Assembly: GCF_040054535.1 (NCBI RefSeq) | Contig: NC_090796.1 | Coordinates: 12,179,501-12,243,500, forward strand | DNA: 64,000 nucleotides | Direction of reading: 5' to 3' | Origin: Antennarius striatus | Lineage: Eukaryota; Chordata; Actinopteri; Lophiiformes; Antennariidae | Shown here: piece after piece, positions 39,872 through 51,661 of the stretch | How positions within the stretch are numbered: the stretch's first letter is position 1 | How the letters are laid out: each line of letters begins with the position of its first letter | Translations under genes and position numbers: made by a program | Notes under the pieces: generated by a model | Told to the model about the DNA's origin: nothing | Seen by the model: the letters and a program-made list of their open reading frames with translations, nothing else | Databases searched by the model: none

Positions 39872-41629
39872 CTGAAAGACAAAGAAAAATAACCTTTGTT
39901 GAACCAATGGAGAACATCTGAATGCAACCACAGAACAGATGACTTCACAAAGACTTGTGACAGTTTATGAGTTGAGGAAATATGCTTTTCTGATTCCTCT
40001 CTGAATGTGAAAGGATGATATCAATATTAATCAATTGTGTACGTGAAGTCTATGTTGGCCTAGCTTAGCAACAACAAATTGATTGAATAAAGTCTTGGAG
40101 AACACGTTTGCTACAGCAAGAGCTCATCTTGACATTGTGGGACATTGAACCAAGTTTTGCTGCAGGATTTGAAACAGAGAATGAGAAGATTAAACAGTTA
40201 AACACATAATTTCAGATGAATTATTATAGCTGACAGTTTAAAAGGCAAATCATTCTGACCCTGAAATGGCTAAAAGAACCAAGTTATTCCATTGCCAATG
40301 TACAGAAAGGCTCATGTGTTACCTGTGTTCCCTGTCTACATGTCTTAATGCTAAGCTAGGATATCCATACCCTTTCTCTGACTCTATTGTTAGCAAACAG
40401 ACTTGGGAATTAAAGTATTTCAAACTTCTCATTTCATTTTCAATAAAGAAAAGAAAAATCTTTAATAAAATGTTCTCAAACTCTTACTTGAATCAATCAT
40501 CAACTTTTTTTGTGGTCACTCATTTGCTCCACTCCACACTTTCAGATTGCTATCCATCACTTACACAACACAGAAAGTGCCACACAGGTCACAAGCAGCA
40601 ACAAGGAGAGTGCAGAAAGGCAAATCACTGGACAGATCCGGAGACGGCTCGCACTTTTTCTGGTACCCAGGCAATCTGAAGCTTGGACAGACAGACAGAT
40701 GGATTGGATTACTAATTTGACTATTCATGAATGTTACAGATGGACTGGGTAGTTCTCTTGCTGACAATTGGCTTTTATGCATTTATACAGTGGCCACTGT
40801 GTGTTATGAGCCATGCAGTAAACACTTCAGTTCTACTTTAAAATGCTGTTAAGTGCATCGCTCACATTTTTCCTGTTCCTGCTTGACTGAAGTCACTGAG
40901 CCTGATGTTGGACTGTCAGTCCAAAAGCGCCACCATCTGCCCCGCATTTTAAAAGCCCTTGTGGTGTCAGCGATGAGTCACACTGTCAGTGTTTAAAAAA
41001 AGAAGAAGATGGTGTTAAAGTTATGATTGACTACAAGGAGTGGAGGTTTTCCTCCCTGAGGTCATTTGAGACAATGAATGGCATACTTGTTCTTTGTCAC
41101 CCCACAAATATCTAGACAGACAGTATTTTTCTTTTGTCTAGACATTATTCACAAACACAGTCAAATACAAAAAAGAAAACAAACAAAAATTATCTATTGA
41201 ATGCTTAAGGTCACAATCTAAGTCATTTGATTTTTCCTGTGTGTCATCAGTAACAGATTTCATATTAATTTGGTGACACCAGATGTCTTTGCTTCAATGT
41301 AGTGTTATGCAGGATATGTATAGTACACACAAATGGTTTTGTGCTTTTTGCTGATCGACGTTTGTGCATCCACTCCAGTGAACGCATCATTCGTATTTGT
41401 AATAATTCATGCTGTGGTAATAAATTTAAAGATCTCCATTCCTATTCACCACCAATTGTAAAAGTCAGAAACGTCTACCTTAGTTATAGAAATTAAATAT
41501 TATTTTAAACAAATTGCATTAATTATTATTAGATAAAGAACCACATTAATTATTGCATTTACAGCTAAGACATAAACATTACAATCTTCTACTCAGTTTG
41601 GTAAAACATTTTAAATCTTCATGACTGAC

Positions 41630-41718
41630 CTCAGTTGATGTCCCACAGTGTCAGTGCAGCCTGTCCTGAAAGATGTAGCAGCAAACTCATCTTACAGAAC
41701 CCTGAGCTAGTTTATAGG
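41630..41718 (-). promoter_or_regulatory. Candidate lectin promoter and non-coding first exon
   Basis: On the minus strand a CCTATAAA box (41718-41711) lies about 30 bases before a short stretch that ends at a donor-like GTCAGT (41629-41624). The stretch has one ATG with 18 codons to a stop, so it would be untranslated or a short upstream ORF. It could be the start of the lectin transcript; no direct evidence links them. Confidence 0.3.
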
Positions 41719-42492
41719 AACCCCTGACCCCCTGCACCAGGAGGCGGAGACACCGTTTTATTGACCAGTTGTGTTTGATGCTGCCTTATCTCTCTTACTT
41801 AACAATAGTCATTGAGGATATGACTGTGTGTCAGTGTTTGCTTTTAAGCAGAGTTGTTTACTTGTTGGATAAATCCAGACAATGACAAACGGGCAATTAA
41901 AGGTCTTAAAATGTAAGAATCCTGTACTTGCATCAGTTCAAGTATATTTTATTAGAAGTCAGATCTCACTTTCTTATACATAATGTACACCAGTAGGTGG
42001 CGATGTGTCCACTCCTACAATGCAGTTTGTCATTGTACACACATTTCTCCACCTAACTTTACGTGCTTTTGGCCTGTAGTTCCAGGTGACATATTAATGT
42101 GACTGTAAACTGACATATTTTTGGTTAAATCTTGATATTTTATTATGCAAATATTTTGCATGTGTAAAATAATGTCTAATTTTACAATTCACCTTTTGGA
42201 ATGATAACATGATGCTTTTAAAAACAGTTTTCAGATGACTAAATTTTTTTTTGCTTCCAAGAGTCACAGATCTTTTCTGTTTGAACAAGATGGTGTACTC
42301 TTGCAAAAAAAAAAAAAAGGTCACTGTCACCATCACCAATGTTAAAGCTCATTTATGCTTTTGTGTGTGGGGGGAAAGGGGGAAATCCCTGCAGTGAGGT
42401 TTCAAAATCTAGTGCAAAAACTGAAAGCAGAGCAGCTGCTACGGCAGCAGATTAATACCAAAGGAATATTTTGTTTGTTTGGTTGGTTGATT

Positions 42493-42788
<296 letters not shown>

Positions 42789-44271
42789 TCTATGTGGAGT
42801 ACTAAGCGCCCTTTATACTGCATTATTTTAAACTCCATGACAATCTCAGCGATCATACATATGCTTTATTAAATCATTTGAACTGCTCCAATGCTGCTGC
42901 CAGATACAAGAAAGATTTCTCATCATTGGGTTTATGTGATTTTTAAATATGATACCATCAAGAGCGAATGGAGTAATAGAAGAATGTTCAAATGAACACG
43001 CTGTTACTACTGTGTGAGAGAGGAAATGCAGATCATTCTTAGATAAATTAACTGAAGTGTGAATTCTTACATCAGCAGCGTCAGATTGAATGTTAGAGGC
43101 TGACAGCACATATATTAGGTGCGATCAGTTCTTCAATGTTCTATGACAGGACGTTCGGTAATAACTGACTAATGAGACAACTGAATCAAGACAAATGATG
43201 AACATTGAATGGAACTTTCTTTTGATGCGCAGCTGTGTTTCACTGAACTGTAAATATTGCTCGAGTGGAATTTGAAGGGCTCTTTGAATGTGTGGTGTGA
43301 GGAGGAGTGGGTGTGAAGAAGGAAGTTGTGGCTCAACTGAAGTGTGACCTGCATGTGTTCCTGACTAATGCCAGTGCATACAGAGGACAAACAGAGACAA
43401 CGTGAGCTCAACTCTGTGCTAATGATTCTGGTTATCTCAGACATCCTTTACAATCTACCATGACCCAACATCACAGGGCCTTTATCACCGTAGATTATCC
43501 ACTACTTACAGGCTTGTGATGACTATCTCTGATTTAAAGAAATAAAACTCATCCCAACTTTAACATTAAACCAAGTAATAGCTCTTAAACAAAATCAGAC
43601 GAAGCTCAGTAGAGATCTTTTAAAAAAAATTATTTTTAATGTTTTGTCCATCGGTCCTCACAAAGAGAGCAATAACATGTTACATGTTTTGTTATTTCAA
43701 AAGCACAGATTGTGTAACGCGTTTGGTTTATTTAGCGCCACAGATAAAACACATTTAAAAAAAACATTTTCTTCAAGCAGGTGGATATTTCAGCTAGATT
43801 ACCCTGAAATACCTAATCTGGAAATCTAAACCTCATCCCCCCCCCCCCCCAGAGGTTAGGTAAATGGAACATACTATTAGCACACAGTCAACACCATAGC
43901 TACATAAAATGTTAATTAGTGGGTTTCAGAGGTGCCTATTAGCCAACTAGCTATTTGACAGAGCCAAGATTTATGTTTTGAGGCTTTGCGTTAAACTAAC
44001 CGAACTGGTTTTTTTTACTTAGGGGCCAACAGACATGACTGCGACAGGAAGTGAATAAGCATAATTCTGAAAATTATACTGCTTAAACATAATCAGGGAA
44101 TTTTTCTTTTTACGAAATATTTCCCTCTGTTTTAGATTTATGGTTGTCTTCATTTTAATGACTCAATCATGTTGTAATTCACCACCAGACTGTAATATAG
44201 AAAAAAACACAACAACATGGAGAATGTTTTCACGTGACAATTCTCATCATTTGACGCAAGTCTAACACAAC

Positions 44272-47200
44272 TCACTTTTGGACTTTACTTTTCCAAACCA
44301 CCAGATAAACCAGAACAGGAATGATGCTGACTGGTATGAGAGTGAGTACGATCACCAGTCCCTGAGGAGCGTCCACAAGCAGGAACTCCTCCTGGGAACA
44401 GTCCTGGAAGTACAGAGAGTGGATGTACAGGAAGAAGTCTTGAGTGTCTGTGTTTGGGTAATAACAGCCAAGTAAATTTGTAACCTCCTCCAAGCATAAC
44501 GTCATGTTGTTGTACGGCCTGTAATAGATAGAAACAACAATATATTAATAGTGAGCATGCCTGAATAGTTTGTGAAGGTGATTACCAATTTTTTTGGTCC
44601 TCTTGATTTCACATTGTTATATCATAAATTTCATTTATAAGGGAAATAACGAATCAAGACAATAATTATCAGATTAATCAATGATGAAAATAATTATTAA
44701 TTGCTCCAAAACAGTCAATGTGTCACTCATATATTTTAGAAATTAATATTTACAGTTATTACAGAGCATATCTTGACTGAAGCTTGAAAATAGAAAAAAA
44801 AATCCAAATGATTTAGTTTCATGAGAATGAAGTTCCTCATTTGAACCAAAAAGAATTCAAAATCCTCCTGCAACCAAATCTACTAGGTTGTTGTGGTCAC
44901 ACTATTTTCTGTGAGAATATAAATGGGTTGTGTTCTACGAAGTGGGAGAGGGTGTAGGTGTTTTCTTTGCTCAGTCTTGGTGACAGACGTTTCCCAGTGC
45001 CTCTTAGTAGCTCCAGAGGTCACTGATAATTCTTTGCATTAATTCTCTACAAATGAACAGTTTTTTTATTATTTTTTCTGAAACACGTGGAGTGTTTAGG
45101 GCAGGATGGTGGTGTATGTGGGATTAAACTCTAAATTAACCATACATTTCTGATCACCGTAATGGAAAGCGTCGCATACACTCATTGATTACATGTTTTA
45201 GCTACTTATTGGAAACAAAATACCAGGTAGTTTTTTTCTTATTATATAATTGTTATTCTAATCATACAACATAACATGGGTGTTACACAGGTAACTCTTT
45301 ATATCCCGCTTCAAAGCAGTGACATATTGTGATTGTCAGTGTTTGTGTGTTCGTGTGTTCGTCCGGTCGTCTGTTAGTTAGTCCGCCAAATCTTCACAAC
45401 CGTTGCAAATGGAAAGATGAAACAAAAAGCACATTACTTGGGCAGCAAAGGGGATGACAATGAGATGATGACCTTGATCTTGGGAAAACTAGGTTAAGGT
45501 CAAATTTCAACTATCGTACACTCAGAAACTGGATAAGATACAAAGACAAGGAAGAAGGCCAGTGTAAGACCATAGAGCAAAACTAGTGGTTTGATCTATG
45601 AAAAGCACTAGCTTTGATCTTTTACCTATGCAAGTGGGTCAGGGTAAAATTTTGGATTCAGGGGTGTCGCGGGATGTTGCAGTCTGTGACTGCCTTGGTT
45701 CTAGTTGTAAAAATTGCATTTAAATTCCTAATTCCATAAGAGACATCAAAGTACAGTATCTTGTAGAAAACGAAAACAAGGAATAGAAAGCCTATAACAG
45801 TATAAAGCTACACACAAAAAAAAACTTTGTGATTATTTCTTATTATTAAAGACTTCTTAATTCCCTATCAAATGGGAATATTGGTGGGATGAGCAGCAGA
45901 GCCAAGTACGTGGGATGTGCCCAAGAAAAATTTACCAAATCTTCTCTGCCAATGCCAAACATTTTTTCACTTTGATGCCAGGTTTCTACATTCTTTGGAG
46001 GGAGCTCAAATACCATCTGCAAACTATGAAGGAAGGTTATGCTCAGACATGAGTCCAGAGTTGTCCTATGGCACGTAGACCATAGGGTTAATGTGTGGAG
46101 TTGTGTAGAACGTTTTGCTGCTGGCTGCACTGATTTTTTTCTCATCCCACAAATGCATGTTCCTTACAAATCTGGCACCATTTCAAAGGGAATTAAACAT
46201 TTGAAAAGGGTGAATGAAACTGAATATTCTCCATATTCTGTTCTGCCTTACCCGATTATATTTTCCAGGACACACCATTTGTCGCTGCTGATTGAAAGCA
46301 TTTCTGTGTGGAAAGCTGCTCCACAGATGCTGTGACTGAACTCCTTCAGCAAGTCCTGATGACAGCGCCTGGCTGAGAAATGTATTACCTTGTTCTGAAA
46401 ACGTTCTGAAAAGTCCAAAAAAACAAAAACAGACACAGATAAAGAAATATGAAACACATACAAGATTTTCATTAATAAATATTTTTATTCCAAATTTCTT
46501 GGTGAAAAAATGCATATCACAAAGTATGAAAAAAATGTCTCTTTAGTGATTTGCAAGTTTGGTGAACACATTCCCAAGCTTAAGAGCATGTTCCTTTTCT
46601 TCGCTGTGGCTTTTGCCTGAAAGTGAAACTGCTCATACCTTAAAATGAGTGTTTCATCTCAATGATTACAGGAAATGTGCACACGCCAATAAGACGCAGG
46701 GGATTCCTCATGTATAATCAGAGGAAAATCTCACCATCATCTTCAGTGATAACAGCAGACGTCTTGTTTTGTAATTCTTCCTCAATTTGACTCATCAGCA
46801 CCTCGTTCTCATCTTTGAACAGGCTGATACTCAAGTTTTCTGGTTTAGTTGTACCTGCAGGTGCAAATTGCTAATCTTAATGGAGCAACATTCTTTATGA
46901 TTTGCATACATAGAAAACCATTTGCTTCTTGTATCTAATAGATAAAAAATAGCGACTTATTTTCTTCAGTGGTGGACTCACTGATTGTTCGGTTCCTCTC
47001 AGCTTGGCTCAACTCTTCCAGTGTCACATTGGCTATCAAAGATTCCACAACGCCTGAAACATAGATCCACAAATTAATATAATCTGTAACATGTTCTCAT
47101 TTTTGCTGATACTAAAAGCCTACATGTCTTTCTTTTATTAAGACAGTGGTTTTCTCCTGCCAAAAAATGAAAAAAAAAACAAACAAAAAAAAAAACAGGA

Positions 47201-47293
47201 AATACTAAGGAAGTAAATGTGATTCCACTAAAATCTGTGTGAAGTCAGATACATACCGAGGATAAGACCAGGGAAGAGCAGGTACAGGATCAT
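44272..47293 (-). CDS. ramp2: Receptor activity-modifying protein (5 coding exons); ramp2 by position
   Basis: RAMPs are single-pass partners of calcitonin-family GPCRs that set ligand specificity and surface delivery. Exons: 47293-47257, 47053-46982, 46854-46735, 46405-46252 and 44518-44272, in frame, 209 aa. A short hydrophobic start (MILYLLFPGLIL) is the signal. The next two exons encode an acidic, glycosylation-rich extension (NVT, NRT, NLS, NKT). The RAMP core is SDKWCVLENI, NMTLCLEEV, LLGCYYPN and LYFQDC, followed by a membrane helix and the short tail VVWKSKVQK. Six core cysteines are present with C-x12-C spacing at the first pair, as in RAMP1/3, whereas mammalian RAMP2 has four. Linkage to ccr10 matches the human RAMP2-CCR10 neighbourhood at 17q21, so I favour ramp2, but a fish-specific RAMP (ramp4/5) is possible. 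Confidence 0.8.
45300..45704 (-). mobile_element. Interspersed repeat, copy B (reverse), in ramp intron 4
   Basis: The complement matches copies A and C. Its start is CCAAGGCAGTCACAGACTGC (about 45704 downward), the middle has AAAATTTTACCCTGACCCAC, and the end near 45300 has GCGGGATATAAAGAG. It contains TGACCTTGA at 45469-45477. Confidence 0.8.
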
Positions 47294-47689
47294 GATGAAG
47301 ACCTAAGAGGCCGTCGGCTGACCTGAGACACCGTGTGAAGCTTAGGATCTGAGAGCGGGAGGGTTCAAGGACAAGCCCAGCCCTCTCTCTCAGCACTGAT
47401 GACTGTTGTGTATGTGCATGAATGTGTGAGAACATGTGTGTTCCAGTGATGCTGTAAAATGCCAGACAAACAGAATGAATGACAGAAGAAGGTGAGATGA
47501 AACAGCAATGATTTTAACGTGACATCAAACAGCCCTACCATCTTATCTTTTGCAGGCGCAGCGAGCCTCCCTAGATGTTGAGTTCTTTGTAAGAAAGCTT
47601 TGCATGTATTAGGCAGTCTTTGCAGTACACATGAGAGACGTGGCATATGAACCCCAACATGCATTTGCACTCACACTCTCATGAAGTGT

Positions 47690-47960
47690 TTGTTTGGGTG
47701 AAATTTTAAGATGGACAGATTGGTATGGTCTCTGATATTTATGGGAGAGCGCTCCAGAGGGTGGGGGCAGAATGCTCTTTTGCCTAAAAAGATTAACATC
47801 ATCAGCTGGTTCCAGGGGGTCTGGGAGGAAGAGCTCCAGATGGACAGACTAGGCAACAGACCAACATGACTGTTCAGAAGTTAAGTTGAATGGTCAAACA
47901 CGTAGAGCTCTGATGATGTGAACACATCACAATGCATAATGCCACAGACATCCAGCTCCT
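47690..47960. mobile_element. Possible interspersed repeat fragment
   Basis: GAGAGCGCTCCAGAGGGTGG and GCAGAATGCTCTTTTGCC resemble a widespread fish transposon-derived sequence. Identification rests on memory of similar repeats; boundaries are guesses. Confidence 0.3.
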
Positions 47961-48277
47961 AATTGTTGTGGGACTGACAGGATGTTTACGAAAATGTAGG
48001 CAAAGGGTGGCGGTACCACCCAGTTTCCTGCTCTTCCACGGAAAGTCAAAGAAAAACCCTTGAGGAATTTCCTCCTTTACTTAGCAGCAGGGAATGTGAA
48101 TAACGTCTAGCATCAGGAAGCACACAAGATAAGCAAAATTATTAAAACACATGAGCAGCATATTAGTTGATCAAGGAAAGCTCTGACTTGCTTGCAATGG
48201 TAGGAGTAGTGCATCAAATAATTTCTCCTGCACCCTGCAAACACTTATCTATGACCTACTATCCTGAAATCTCTTAC

Positions 48278-48279
48278 TC

Positions 48280-48354
<75 letters not shown>

Positions 48355-48420
48355 ATATATACAGTATATATATGTATATATATATGTGTGTGTGTGTATA
48401 TATATGTATATATATATATA
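48278..48420. repeat. (CT)n plus (TA/TG)n compound microsatellite
   Basis: A CT run to about 48352 is followed by alternating TA/TG tracts to about 48420. Confidence 0.95.
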
Positions 48421-49354
48421 TCCATTTGAATTTTTTTTGCTAGAAAATAAGCACAGATGGAACTACTTCCTGTGATTCGTGTATCTTATTGTGCAGGATG
48501 TCAGCTTTCAGTAACCGTATCTCCAGAGGAAGGAAGCTGCTCTTTGCTGCAAGTTGATGATTAGGGACAATTTTTAATTCAGAAAAGCAAATCGAAGATG
48601 TGCTGCAGCCATGTAATAGACTTACAAACAAGAGTAATAATGACTGTGTGTCAGTCTATGTGTCAATTTAGGGAGTTCTCATAAATTTTTGTATACTTGT
48701 TTGAAAACTAAATTTTATCATATTTAGTTAATGTACAATGAATATACAATTACATTTTCTTCAACAATTTAACTGAAAATGTGTCCTACCCAGGGTCATT
48801 GTGGAACTCTCTGCTCACAAGCAGTAAATAAACAAGCAACAATAAAGCTGCTGCACAATACACATTTAATATTTAAGAGTATTTACGCCAGAATTGTAAT
48901 GTTTGTTCCTTCAAGCTGTGTTCAAACTGATTATGGAAGTTGGTTCCAATTCGCCCTCCAGTGGTAAGAATCAAGTCATCTTTTTTATTTTGTTGTCACT
49001 TATGTCAGAGTGAAACTTATTTTTCTCACCATCTCGGTCCAAATCCCTGACGTGTTCACGTTTTCAGTTTTTACTGTTTCATATTTACACATTCAGACAA
49101 GAAGATCCAACTCACTGTGAAGCTGCTTTCTAAGGAAGCAGGTGTCATGAAGAATATCTGCTCCTGAAAGAAATGGAGTAATGCAAAATGACTATATTTA
49201 TAAAATTTTTGAGTCTACAAAATTCCATCAGCAGTCATGAAGTATCAAATACTTTATGTTTATTATGTAATATGAAGACATTACTATTTAAGGAAAAATT
49301 ATATCTTGTGATTTTTTGTATATTACAGTGCATTATAGTGGCAAAATTAGGGGG

Positions 49355-49490
49355 TGGCAGTGGCTCAGTGGTAGCCTGGGAGGTACAACAGATCATCCAA
49401 TGCACCAAGACAACAAAAAACACCCAGAGTGTGAGCTGACAGTGGGAGGTGTAAGCTCACCTCCAGACCACTGTCAAGACACCCTTGTAA
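49355..49490 (+). mobile_element. tRNA-derived SINE-like remnant
   Basis: GGCAGTGGCTCAGTGGTAGC resembles a tRNA A-box region as found at the head of many fish SINE or composite repeats. The following GGTGTAAGCTCACCTCCAGA and AAGACACCC are reminiscent of its body. No intact B box or tRNA fold, so not a tRNA gene. Confidence 0.4.
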
Positions 49491-51661
49491 TGGATTAATT
49501 CATACGAAAGGCAATTATTTAATTCATATGGTATATTATACAATTTTGAATATGATGCAGAAATAAAATATGGAAATAAAGAAGAAATAAAAATGCAATG
49601 TTATGTAATGTCATGCATTATATAATGAAATTTGATGCAACAAGTTGAAAAAATTATATAATGCTAAGTAATTTTTTTACAATTTTAAGACTTTATCCAA
49701 ATTCAGTTCCAATGAAATTTAATCTACAAAACCTGTAAAAAAAAATGTTAAAAAGTCCAAATCCCTCAAACAATATGACAAAAATATGTAAAAGTAAAAA
49801 TTACTTGGCCAAACTTTAAAATATATGAATCATAATATGATTATGAAATAAACATCTAGTTTGAAATGCAAAATGATAAAAACTTAAAAACCAAGCTCCA
49901 AATTTAAAGGACATGTTTTTAATGTACAAATATCAGGAGAGTTTTCTGTTTTATTATGAAATTGCAGCGAGTTCCAAATTGTAGGAGTGTATATATAAAA
50001 AAGAAACTACACTCTTTTTATGTATCTTAATTTTTTTTAACATGGTCCTGTGTTTTCATGAGGGGTATAATATTAGAAACATATTTTAGTCATAAAAGGT
50101 CCAACTTAATTTATACTTCAATAATGTCAAAACACATGAACACATGAAATCCCAAAAAATGATTCACATATATACATTAAGGATTCAAGCAGCATACACA
50201 TTAGATTGTGCATTATTCTCTAATGTGATGTGATGATGTGTTTGAGTAGATTAGAGTCTGTAATGTTGGTTGAAGGCCATAAAAGTCAACACAAGTTGTC
50301 TGAAACTTCAAGCTACAGACTAACCTGAATGTTCCAATTAATACATATGTCTAAATCATTTATTAGAATAAAGAAGAGATGGTGTGAGCCTGTGAGGTTA
50401 AAAAGCACACAACCGTCATTTAAAGGAGTGTATCATGATTTAACATGAACATTGTGTCCACAGGTTGATTTTTAGGTCACCAGTTTCACACAGTTCACAA
50501 GAGCTACGTTTGCAAAACAGGCAAGGAGGGTAGAAATCTCAGCCCGAGAAAACCACATTGTGTTTCAAGGAATGTCAACAACTTAGCTCAACTTTAAACT
50601 GTTCGCATCAACCCAAAACATATTTTTCTTGTGGTCAGGTGCCACCACTCGAGGCAAAATGTAACGCCTTTATTTCCACCAATGGTAACATCTCTGAGGT
50701 AATCGAGTTACATGTCTGCAGTGATAGTTAATTATCAATTGGACCCAAACTGAAATTGTCACCATTACCATGCAAATGCACAGAAGGGAGATGAATATTA
50801 TACATCGGCAACCCTTTGTAATTTTATTCAGCCATTGAAGACTCCTAACAACAATGACATCTCATAAAAAATAATGTTCTGGATATTCTCTGGTTTATAT
50901 TTGGTTTTTCTCCAAGAACAAAATTTATGACAGCAGTAATTGGTTAAAATAAGTTTTCAACAGTGTTACTCAGCCAAAATAAACAGCTATTCAATCCCTT
51001 CTCTCGCATTTCCTTCCACTTAAAGAAAACTCAATCTAAAGAAACCTCCAGATATTAGTTTTAATGCTCAATTCTAGGCAAGTTTGGGCAGTTTTCAGTT
51101 GATCGTTCACAACAAGGTTACATCGATACATAAGCATTTGATTCCAGAAGAAGTGGAGTAAAGTATAAGTGGATAAAAGCAGCCGCACCCAAATGTTTTT
51201 GTCCTTTTTTCTACTTCTGTCCACGTGTTGAACCTGCAGCTGTCATGTGCATTTTAAAACTTTCCTCTTATTGGGATATATTTTGGATTTGTTGATGTAA
51301 AAAAATACTATCATATATACAGTGGATCAAACATGATTGGAAATTTAAAAACAAATTGCTTAATAATGAGTTTAAGTTAAAAAAAGAAAAGAAAAGAATT
51401 TGTGGTCACATATGCACGCTGTGTGGTAGTGGTGAGGGTGCAGTTGACACATTTCTCCTTCAAATTCAATGCATGTGACAAACCATAAATACCCTACTGA
51501 TTTACCCTCTGAGATGTGACAACATCACCAAGGCATCCTTCAGTGATTCCTTCTGATACACACAAACAGTGCAAGAGTACAGCAGGGTCAGCAAAGACAA
51601 AGGGCTGGTTTGATTGGCTGGAGGTGGGCTAGCCTCTGACTTGTATTTAAGGATGTGGGTA

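Larger units (their letters stand above)
47294..51661. other. Intergenic between ramp and ccr10
   Basis: No gene recognised. Contains a repeat-like block at about 47690-47960, the (CT)n locus at 48278-48420, a SINE-like remnant at 49355-49490 and strongly AT-rich DNA. The flanking genes diverge, so both promoters should be here. Confidence 0.55.

Noticed and set aside
45846-46145. A 99-codon minus-strand frame within ramp intron 4
   Set aside because: No recognised domain, no matching splice sites with the ramp exons; it could be a transposon relic but I cannot support that.
49355-49440. tRNA gene candidate at GGCAGTGGCTCAGTGGTAGC
   Set aside because: No anticodon stem, T-arm or B box can be folded; better explained as a SINE-type remnant.
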